From contig JAPUEV010000201.1 of NCBI GenBank assembly GCA_027492415.1, positions 12,826-19,464 of the forward strand: DNA of 6,639 nt, read 5' to 3'. Made by a program: the position numbers and the translations under genes. Under the pieces are notes generated by a model, which saw only the letters and a list, made by a program, of their open reading frames with translations, ran no database searches and had not been told where the DNA came from. This document shows, in pieces, positions 1-6,004 of the stretch. How positions within the stretch are numbered: position 1 is the first letter of the stretch; each line of letters starts with the position of its first letter. Source of the DNA: Ignavibacteria bacterium (GTDB taxonomy: Bacteria; Bacteroidota; Ignavibacteria; Tepidaquicellales; OLB5).

Positions 1-146
1 AAATTGGCGATGATGATCTGTTAATGGGTGAAGATAACCGGCATTACCTTGGCGCAGATAAGCTGGGGAAGATATGCGGGAAAATTCCTTATGAAATGCT
101 TTGCGCTGTTGCAGACAGGGTTGAAAGAGTATATTTGAACGGTTAA
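1..146 (+). CDS. alr: Alanine racemase, C-terminal fragment (5' end outside window)
   Basis: Partial gene; the first complete codon is at position 3 and the TAA stop is at 144-146, giving about 47 residues. The fragment reads IGDDDLLMGEDN..., then ADKLGKICGKIPYEMLC, then DRVERVYLNG at the C-terminus. This matches the end of PLP-dependent alanine racemases, where a beta-barrel C-terminal domain closes with a G-T-I-x-Y-E-x-L-C block followed by R-V-x-R-x-Y. The enzyme interconverts L- and D-alanine in the cytoplasm to supply peptidoglycan synthesis. The PLP lysine and the catalytic tyrosine lie upstream and cannot be checked. In many Bacteroidota the racemase is fused behind a MurF domain; the window does not show whether that is so here. 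The next gene starts 3 bases after the stop, so the two are probably co-transcribed. Confidence 0.85.
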   Translation, partial: IGDDDLLMGEDNRHYLGADKLGKICGKIPYEMLCAVADRVERVYLNG

Positions 147-149
147 AAA

Positions 150-1994
150 ATGACATTTAAAAAAGACTACATAAATTACCTGCTTTATACAGTGGTAAAT
201 TCACCCGGAAGTGAGTTCACTGAAAATTACCGGCTGAGGAAGCTGGTTGATAATATCATTGCAATAGATGATGTTATGAAGATAACATATATAGTGGGCA
301 AAACAGCGGGACTTGAAATGCTGTTCAAGTATCTCCTTTATATTTCTGATAAAATAGATAAATCACAGGTAACAATTTTTAACCTTAAGGATAACTTTGA
401 ATATGATAAGATAAATATTTCGAAGATTTGTTCAAAGATCGAAGATTACAGGAGCGATAACGTCCAGGAAACAATTAAGAGCATTACTGAAGATAAAACC
501 GGGGATGCAGAATTCAGCGATGATAAGCCGAAGGATAAAATAAAAATATCCACCGATGATGATGCAGAAAATGTGACCAACCTTGTTGAAATGGAAGATA
601 TGGATAGTGCCTCAGATGAAGATAATACCGATGATACAGGCTTAACGCTGATAGAAAATGCAGACACATATACAGGCGAGGCGGAAGTATTTGAGCTTGA
701 TACAATCAGCCAGTCAGTTGAAAATTCAGATAAAGATATTGAGGAAACACCAGTAAGCGATGATACCGGGGAGATAACTGCAGATAGCGAAGAAAATACC
801 GATGAAGATGAATCAGGCGATGAAGAAAGCAGCCTGGAAGGAACAGAATTGTATGAGCTTGAGGATACTGAAAGCGAAATTACCATAAACCGCGTAAACC
901 AAATAGATGAAGATACAGAAGAACTGACTGACGAAGATAACATTACCACTGACCTTCCAGAGATAGAAATAGAGGTCCACAAGCCTAAGGGTTCATCACA
1001 GGACCATGAACACGTTAAGGAAGAGCCTATAACAAACGAAGCTTATTACAAGTTTGAGACCAAGTTCTTTGAAGAAGTAAAGATACTGGAAATACTTTTT
1101 GCAACAGTAGGCAGAGACTGCATTCAGAACGATGCCGGCAAACAAAGCGAAAAATGCCTGCAATGCCTGACGGAGATAATCGGGATCACAAGCGAGCTCT
1201 CAAACCTTTCGCGGCAGCTATCGTTTGATCTTATTGCTGATATTTTCCTGACAATGAACATTTTCTTCACAAAATCCATAAGCCAGCCTGATATCCTTAC
1301 CGGTGAAAGGATAAAGCTGCTGGATTCATCACTGGCGCTGGTTAACAGCCTGATAAAGGGTGAAGACTATCTTAATTATGATACAATTGTAGATAAAATT
1401 GAACAGCTTAAGCAGGATATAAGCAGGGAGCAGAAGGAAGAAACAGATATTGTTAAATCCGAAAAAGCTGAAAGTGAATTTGAAGGAACAGGAGAAAAGC
1501 CGCAGCAGGCAGAAACAATAACTGAAACGGATCCCGCATACGGAAGATCATACGAACAGGAGCACACGGAATTTAAGCCGGTAATGGAAAAACCGGCACT
1601 TAAGAAATCTCAGCTTGAAACTGCGAACTTTAAGCTTAAATATTTAATTAAAGAATTTGAGAAGAGCTTTACCGCGATAAATAACCTGAAAGGTGAATAC
1701 AGCAAATTTGACGCGCTGGAAAAGATAAGCGAGCTGAACAATGCCTTAAGGCTGATAGCAAAAATATCTGCGGCAATAAAGAATAATGATACACTTAAGC
1801 TGGCAGAGGTTACATATGTATTCCTTAAATATGTTAAGGATTACAGAATGGATATGCAGGAGCCTGAGATACAGCAGATAGTGAAATATATAATCTTTAC
1901 TTTCAAAATGCTTTTAACCAGCAGAAAACCCGAAGACTTTAATGTACTGGTACAGCATCTCAATAACCCGGTAAAGATATTTGCCGATTCTTAA
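150..1994 (+). CDS. Hypothetical 614-aa acidic multi-domain protein with helical modules
   Basis: I do not recognise a family. Four parts are visible. Residues 1-110 are a mixed-charge, probably helical N-terminal segment. Residues 112-277 are a strongly acidic, probably disordered stretch: 63 Asp/Glu of 166 residues against 7 Lys/Arg. Residues ~295-425 form a predicted helical module with heptad-like hydrophobic spacing and a CLQC (CxxC) motif at 336-339. After a charged linker (~426-488), residues ~490-606 form a second helical module. The two later modules look distantly alike (EK..., I-x-x-I, a long amphipathic helix, then E-D-[YF]...V), and resemble the helix pattern of Hpt/CheA P1 domains, but there is no His where a phospho-accepting H-x-x-K-G would sit. 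There is no signal peptide or membrane segment, so a cytoplasmic protein is likely. The ATG at 150 lies 3 bases after the racemase stop and has no clear ribosome binding site. A scaffold or protein-interaction role is possible but unproven. Confidence 0.85.
   Translation: MTFKKDYINYLLYTVVNSPGSEFTENYRLRKLVDNIIAIDDVMKITYIVGKTAGLEMLFKYLLYISDKIDKSQVTIFNLKDNFEYDKINISKICSKIEDYRSDNVQETIKSITEDKTGDAEFSDDKPKDKIKISTDDDAENVTNLVEMEDMDSASDEDNTDDTGLTLIENADTYTGEAEVFELDTISQSVENSDKDIEETPVSDDTGEITADSEENTDEDESGDEESSLEGTELYELEDTESEITINRVNQIDEDTEELTDEDNITTDLPEIEIEVHKPKGSSQDHEHVKEEPITNEAYYKFETKFFEEVKILEILFATVGRDCIQNDAGKQSEKCLQCLTEIIGITSELSNLSRQLSFDLIADIFLTMNIFFTKSISQPDILTGERIKLLDSSLALVNSLIKGEDYLNYDTIVDKIEQLKQDISREQKEETDIVKSEKAESEFEGTGEKPQQAETITETDPAYGRSYEQEHTEFKPVMEKPALKKSQLETANFKLKYLIKEFEKSFTAINNLKGEYSKFDALEKISELNNALRLIAKISAAIKNNDTLKLAEVTYVFLKYVKDYRMDMQEPEIQQIVKYIIFTFKMLLTSRKPEDFNVLVQHLNNPVKIFADS
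483..980 (+). repeat. Acidic low-complexity segment with GAT/GAA-rich imperfect repeats
   Basis: This part of the 614-residue gene encodes residues 112-277 and is dominated by Asp, Glu, Ser and Thr codons. The 9-mer GATGAAGAT occurs exactly at 615-623, 801-809 and 906-914, and ACCGATGAT at 552-560 and 627-635, with near-copies between them. There is no fixed period, so this is biased composition with short reused codon blocks rather than a true tandem array. Between residues 133 and 277 only two residues are Lys/Arg (K195, R248). The same bias creates a long Ser-rich open frame on the opposite strand, which is an artefact. Confidence 0.7.
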
Positions 1995-2014
1995 AAACTG
2001 AAACAAACCCAAAT

Positions 2015-3103
2015 ATGAAATCATACGCGATTGTAATGGCAGGCGGAGTTGGCGCAAGGTTCTGGCCGTACGGTACATCAAAGCTGCCCAAACAGTTCTT
2101 ACCAATTGCCAATTCAGATGAAACAATGCTTCAGCTTACAATTAAGAGGCTGAAGGATATAGTGCCGATTGAACAGGTTTTTGTAATTACCAATAAACAG
2201 TACATTGATCTTGTTAAGAAGCAGCTGCCAAGGATACCCAAGGATAATATTATCGGCGAGCCTGTTGGCAGGAATACAGCGCCGTGCATTGGCCTGGCAT
2301 CCACTATATTAAAGCAATACGATGAAAAGGCGAAGATGCTGGTTATACCAGCTGACCACCTGATAGAAAATGTTGATGAGTTCACTAAAGCTGTTAATTC
2401 AGGGTTAAAATTCGTTGAAGAAAAAGATGCCATCGTAACGCTTGGTATAGTTCCTTCACACCCTGAAACAGGCTACGGCTACATACAGTTCATTGAAGAC
2501 GCATATTATAAGGCTGAAAATTCCGAAGTAAGCATTTACAGGGTAAAGACCTTTGCCGAAAAACCCTCGCTTGATGTAGCGAAGATATTCCTTGAAAGCG
2601 GTGACTTCCTGTGGAACAGCGGCATGTTCATTTTCAGGGCTGATACTATGCTTAAGCAGATGAATGAGCTTTTGCCTGACCTGCACCATGCTATGCAGAA
2701 AATAGAAAAGGCAATACACACATCTAAATACCAGCAGGTGCTTGAACAGGTTTTTGCTGAGATAAAGGGTATATCCATAGATTACGGCATTATGGAAAAA
2801 GCGAAGAATGTATTTGTCATAAAAGCTGACCTTAAATGGAGCGACCTGGGCAGCTGGGATGAAGTTTCACGGTTAAAGATAAAAGACAAGAATAATAATG
2901 CAGTTATAGGGGATAGCTTTATCAAGGATTCACATAATAACCTTATAATGTCAACAAAAGGATTTGTCGGCGTAATTGGCGCTGATGACTTAATAATAAT
3001 CAATACAAAAGACGGATTACTGATCTGTAAAAAAGACAGGTCGCAGGAAGTTAAAGAAATAGTTGACTACCTGAAAAGAAAAGGATTGAGTGACTACATA
3101 TGA
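2015..3103 (+). CDS. manC: Mannose-1-phosphate guanylyltransferase (GTP)
   Basis: Makes GDP-mannose from mannose-1-phosphate and GTP in the cytoplasm, the activated sugar for mannose- and fucose-type envelope glycans. At 362 residues it is the short, single-function form; the mannose-6-phosphate isomerase domain of long ManC/AlgA proteins is absent. Visible motifs: nucleotide-binding AGGVGARFWP at 9-18 with PKQF at 25-28, EPVGRNTAP at 82-90, PADH at 112-115, GYGYI at 153-157, the FAEKP signature (usual FVEKP) at 180-184, NSGMF at 201-205, SIDYGIMEK at 254-262 and WSDLGSWD at 275-282. One oddity is G20-T21 where the family usually has Ser-Arg after W-P-x. The ATG at 2015 is the only sensible start, because the next Met (residue 8) is inside the nucleotide loop. 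It lies 20 bases after the previous stop, without a Shine-Dalgarno sequence. Its stop overlaps the next start by 4 bases (ATGA). Confidence 0.96.
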   Translation: MKSYAIVMAGGVGARFWPYGTSKLPKQFLPIANSDETMLQLTIKRLKDIVPIEQVFVITNKQYIDLVKKQLPRIPKDNIIGEPVGRNTAPCIGLASTILKQYDEKAKMLVIPADHLIENVDEFTKAVNSGLKFVEEKDAIVTLGIVPSHPETGYGYIQFIEDAYYKAENSEVSIYRVKTFAEKPSLDVAKIFLESGDFLWNSGMFIFRADTMLKQMNELLPDLHHAMQKIEKAIHTSKYQQVLEQVFAEIKGISIDYGIMEKAKNVFVIKADLKWSDLGSWDEVSRLKIKDKNNNAVIGDSFIKDSHNNLIMSTKGFVGVIGADDLIIINTKDGLLICKKDRSQEVKEIVDYLKRKGLSDYI

Positions 3104-3498
3104 TAAACAAAATATCACATTTAGGAATTGCTGTAAAAGATCTTAAAACCGCATCAGAAATGTACAGGAAGCTTCTCGGGTCAGAGCCATCTGAGATGGA
3201 ATATGTGGAAGAGCAGAAAGTTAATGTTGTAAAATTTACAATTGGCGAATCAACCATAGAGCTGCTTGAAGGCACTTCAGAGGATTCACCCATTTCAAAG
3301 TTCATAGAAAAGCGCGGCGAAGGAATTCACCACGTAGCTTATGAATCAGATGATGTAAAAACAGACCTGAAGAGGCTTGATGAGAGCGGTTTTGAGCTTA
3401 TTAACAAAGAGCCGCGTATAGGCTCTGATAATATGCTGATAGCTTTTGTTAAACCAAAATCAGTTGGCGGCGTTTTAACAGAGGTCTGCCAGCACTAA
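3100..3498 (+). CDS. mce: Methylmalonyl-CoA epimerase
   Basis: Interconverts (2R)- and (2S)-methylmalonyl-CoA, linking propionyl-CoA carboxylation to the B12-dependent mutase and succinyl-CoA. At 132 residues it has the usual length of this vicinal-oxygen-chelate (glyoxalase-fold) family. Landmarks are HLGIAVKDL at 7-15, VEEQKV at 36-41 (E38 aligns with the Glu proposed as catalytic base), IELLE at 53-57, DSPISKFI at 62-69, GIHHVAYE at 75-82, PRIG at 105-108 and the closing GGVLTEVCQ at 123-131. The probable metal ligands are H7, E54, one of H77/H78 and E128. The common A-H-G after PRIG is replaced by S-D-N. The ATG at 3100 overlaps the guanylyltransferase stop codon, so translational coupling is likely. 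No mutase or carboxylase gene lies in the window, so the neighbours do not explain its presence. Other glyoxalase-fold enzymes are less likely given the family-specific C-terminal block. Confidence 0.92.
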   Translation: MINKISHLGIAVKDLKTASEMYRKLLGSEPSEMEYVEEQKVNVVKFTIGESTIELLEGTSEDSPISKFIEKRGEGIHHVAYESDDVKTDLKRLDESGFELINKEPRIGSDNMLIAFVKPKSVGGVLTEVCQH

Positions 3499-3532
3499 GC
3501 TGCGGGATACAATAAAACCATAATAATTTTTA

Positions 3533-4675
3533 TTGCAGGAAACAGGAAAAATACTTTTTCTGGCGGAAGGCCAGATGGGAGATTCTATATGCCTTACCCC
3601 TGCATTAAAAGCGGTAAAACGCTCCCTGCCCGGAATACACACCACAATAATGCTGTTTCACAGAAGAAAATATTCACGCAGCAATACTGCGGGCAAAAAT
3701 GAACACGGCCATCCTTACATAGAAAAATCAAATTTTGAAGGAACAGCAGAAGTTTTTAAAGGAAATCCTTTTGCTGATGAAGTGCTTGAGCTTGACAGGC
3801 AGGCTATGCGCGGGCTGAAGGGGTTGAAAAGACTTTCAGCTGAGCGTGCCTGCATAAAGTACCTGCGCAGGCAGAAATATGATGCTGTGATATGCACTTT
3901 TCCGCAGAACAGGTTTGTGCTGTGGTCATTTTTTGCAGGGATCAGGAAACGCATAGGCGAAAAAGGGCAGAAGTTTGACTACCTTTTGACAGATAGACCC
4001 GCGGTTAAGCGGAGTGATGCAGGTGTTCTGAATTATTTCTGTGACCTGTTAAAGCCGCTTGGCGTTTCAGCCGGCGATAAGAATACTTTTTATAATGTGC
4101 CCGAAGCGGGTATTGATAACGCTAAGAAATTAAGTGCAGGATTAAATTTATCACAGGGAAGGAAATTAATTGTAATTCACCCGGGGGCAAGTGATAAGGA
4201 CAGGCAGTATCCCCCGGAGAAAATGGCTGATCTAATAAAAATGTGTCGGCAAAAGAATGATAACAATATCATTATTGCTTACAGTGAGTATGATGAGGAA
4301 TATATTTCAGCGCTCCATGGGCTGTTCAAAGGAAAGCTGAACAGTATTCAGACAAAAAGTATTAGTGAGCTTGCGGGTATTTTAAGCATTGCTGATATAG
4401 CGGTTGTGAATAACTCCGGGCCCAGGCATTTGGCTGCCGCAGTTGGCACAAAAACGGTTGGGCTGCTTGAAAAGTATGATGATATCATGTGGAAAATTTA
4501 TGAAGATGAATCAATGCATGTAATTATTCAGTCAGAAAAAAGCTGTGTTACTTGTTCAGGTGGCAAGTGCCTTGGCTTTATTCCAGAAGGTGAGAAATTT
4601 GGTGCTAACTGCATGCACGATATTGAAAGTGCAAAAGTATTTTCAATGGTAGAAAGATTCATCAATAATCCTTAA
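3533..4675 (+). CDS. Glycosyltransferase family 9 (ADP-heptose:LPS heptosyltransferase-like)
   Basis: A GT-B fold transferase of the family that adds heptose or related sugars to lipopolysaccharide-type acceptors on the inner face of the membrane. The N-terminal half opens with KILFLAEGQMGDSICLTPAL (6-25), in which D17 matches the conserved catalytic Asp of WaaC/WaaF. The C-terminal half has VIHPGAS at 214-220, then DRQYPPEKMADL at 223-234, and the donor loop NNSGPRHLAAAVG at 293-305. Four cysteines (338, 341, 346, 360) form the C-x2-C-x4-C...C cluster often seen near the end of this family. Two things are unusual: Asn294 sits where the donor-binding Asp normally is, and there is a Lys/Arg/His-rich stretch of some 20-25 residues (about 44-66) that seems to be extra. 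At 380 residues it is slightly long. The start is TTG at 3533; an in-frame stop at 3524-3526 and the position of the first beta-strand leave no ATG alternative. The donor sugar cannot be assigned from sequence alone. Confidence 0.9.
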   Translation: MQETGKILFLAEGQMGDSICLTPALKAVKRSLPGIHTTIMLFHRRKYSRSNTAGKNEHGHPYIEKSNFEGTAEVFKGNPFADEVLELDRQAMRGLKGLKRLSAERACIKYLRRQKYDAVICTFPQNRFVLWSFFAGIRKRIGEKGQKFDYLLTDRPAVKRSDAGVLNYFCDLLKPLGVSAGDKNTFYNVPEAGIDNAKKLSAGLNLSQGRKLIVIHPGASDKDRQYPPEKMADLIKMCRQKNDNNIIIAYSEYDEEYISALHGLFKGKLNSIQTKSISELAGILSIADIAVVNNSGPRHLAAAVGTKTVGLLEKYDDIMWKIYEDESMHVIIQSEKSCVTCSGGKCLGFIPEGEKFGANCMHDIESAKVFSMVERFINNP

Positions 4676-4692
4676 ATTTGTTAATACAAAAA

Positions 4693-5166
4693 ATGAAATC
4701 CGCAATTAAATTCATATTATTATTAATATTTATAATAAATTCTGATATACTGATGGCGCAAACAAATTCAGATATGGATAAACTTTTATGGATAGTAGAT
4801 AGCTGGGTATCTGCCGAGGGTGAGAGCAGGTCATATGAAGAGTGGAAAAAAACCGGTGATAATTTATTTGAAGGCTCTTCCAGAACTGTTAAGAACGGGG
4901 AAGTGACCTTCAGCGAAAGCCTGAAAATAGAAAATACCGCAGAAGGAATATTCTATATTGCAGATGTAAAGCATAATCCTGCCCCGGTGAAATTCAGGCT
5001 TACTTCAGTAAGTGATACAAGCGCTGTATTTGAAAACCCTGAACATGACTTTCCGAAAAAAATATCATACATGCTTGAAGAAGGTAACCTGCACGCGTTC
5101 ATTGAGGGTCCGGGTAAGGATGGTAGTACCAAAAAAATCGATTTTTATATGATGAAGATGAGATAA
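4693..5166 (+). CDS. Exported DUF6265-type protein
   Basis: A small secreted or periplasmic protein of unknown function. From the ATG at 4693 it has 157 residues. An in-frame TTG at 4678 would add five residues but puts extra sequence before the signal peptide, so the ATG is preferred. Residues 1-22 form a Sec signal peptide: K2 and K6, a hydrophobic core from about 7 to 20, and probable cleavage after LMA (A22) before QTNS. There is no lipobox Cys. The mature domain starts with a LLWIVDSWVS block (31-40), followed by EEWKK (49-53) and the hallmark FENPEHDFPKKISY (113-126), a pattern I associate with the DUF6265 family of lipocalin-like beta proteins. The C-terminus ends in IDFYMMKMR. No enzymatic residue set is apparent. 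It lies 17 bases after the glycosyltransferase stop and 4 bases before the channel gene. The family assignment comes from memory of the motif, not from a search. Confidence 0.82.
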   Translation: MKSAIKFILLLIFIINSDILMAQTNSDMDKLLWIVDSWVSAEGESRSYEEWKKTGDNLFEGSSRTVKNGEVTFSESLKIENTAEGIFYIADVKHNPAPVKFRLTSVSDTSAVFENPEHDFPKKISYMLEEGNLHAFIEGPGKDGSTKKIDFYMMKMR

Positions 5167-5170
5167 CATT

Positions 5171-6001
5171 ATGTTTGATAAGCAGACACTGGAAATATTA
5201 ACAAAAGAAGTAATTGAATACCTGCCGAAGCTTGCTTTGGCTTTGATTACCCTTGTCATAGGACTTTATCTCATAAAGCTGTTCATAAAATTCGTTGGCA
5301 GGCTGATGACTGCCAGGAAAGTGGATGAATCATTAAAGCCGTTCTTCCGCACGCTGATATCAATAGTGCTTAAAGTGCTGCTGCTGATTAGTGTTATGGG
5401 AATGATAGGTATCGAGATGACCTCATTCATAGCGCTGCTTGGCGCAGTTGGTATTTCTATCGGTATGGCGCTCTCAGGCTCATTGCAGCATTTTGCGGGC
5501 GGTGTGCTGCTATTGATCTATAAGCCGTTCAGTAAGGGTGATTTCATCGAAGCGCAGGGACATAAAGGTACTGTAAGGGAATTAAGGATATTCAATACAG
5601 TGCTGAACACACTTGATAACAAAATTGTTTTTATTCCCAACGGGCCGCTTTCAACCGGAACCATAGTAAACTATACACTTGAAAAACAACGAAGGATTGA
5701 TACGGTATTTTCTATAAGCTACACTTCTGATATTGATAAGGCGAAAGAAGTGTTACTTGGAATATTTTCATCCAATGAAAAAATTCTTAAGGATCCTGTA
5801 CCTGTATTAGGTGTTATATCGCTGGCGGCAAGCTCTGTAAACATAGAAACAAGGGTGTGGGTTAAGACCGATGACATTGTAGAAGCAGGGTTTTACCTGA
5901 ATGAAGAAGTAAAGAAACAGTTCGATCTGAACGGTATTTCCATACCGTTCCCGCAAATGGATGTGAACCTGAGGAAAACCGATGATAAATCTGCCATTTA
6001 A
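5171..6001 (+). CDS. mscS: Small-conductance mechanosensitive channel, MscS family
   Basis: Inner-membrane homoheptameric channel that opens under membrane tension to release solutes during osmotic down-shock. At 276 residues it has the minimal architecture of E. coli MscS (286). Membrane segments: TM1 ~17-41, TM2 ~58-80 and pore-lining TM3 ~85-114, carrying the Gly/Ala-rich helix LGAVGISIGMALSGSL (90-105) and then AGGVLLLIYKPF (109-120). The cytosolic vestibule follows, with the beta-domain signature KGDFIE (122-127), G-T-V at 133-135, FIPNG (154-158), SDIDKAKE (186-193), ILKDP (205-209) and the closing GISIPFPQMDVNL (255-267). Aligned by the GxxxGxAxxGS spacing, the gate leucines 105 and 109 of E. 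coli are I95 and M99 here, A106 is S96 and Q112 is S102; the kink glycine is kept as G103. The ATG at 5171 lies 4 bases after the upstream stop; only a weak GAGAT sits ahead of it. Confidence 0.96.
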   Translation: MFDKQTLEILTKEVIEYLPKLALALITLVIGLYLIKLFIKFVGRLMTARKVDESLKPFFRTLISIVLKVLLLISVMGMIGIEMTSFIALLGAVGISIGMALSGSLQHFAGGVLLLIYKPFSKGDFIEAQGHKGTVRELRIFNTVLNTLDNKIVFIPNGPLSTGTIVNYTLEKQRRIDTVFSISYTSDIDKAKEVLLGIFSSNEKILKDPVPVLGVISLAASSVNIETRVWVKTDDIVEAGFYLNEEVKKQFDLNGISIPFPQMDVNLRKTDDKSAI

Positions 6002-6004
6002 ATC

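Noticed and set aside
446..982. 178-residue open frame on the minus strand, very rich in Ser
   Set aside because: It lies opposite the acidic segment of the 614-residue gene. Reverse complements of GAT/GAA-rich codons read as Ser/Val/Ile, so the composition is an artefact and no family is recognisable.
3499..3532. Possible terminator or promoter in the largest gap, between the epimerase and the glycosyltransferase
   Set aside because: Only 34 bases, A/T-rich, with no stem-loop followed by a T run and no paired promoter elements. Nothing can be supported.
4673..4680. TAAATTTG, an exact match to the Bacteroidota -7 promoter consensus (TAnnTTTG)
   Set aside because: No TTTG -33 element is found at a suitable distance upstream, the motif would put the transcript start within a few bases of the ATG at 4693, and part of it is the stop codon of the preceding gene.
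4678..4692. In-frame TTG start giving a 162-residue version of the DUF6265 protein
   Set aside because: The ATG at 4693 gives a cleaner signal peptide beginning MKSAIK, so the extra five residues are unlikely to be translated.
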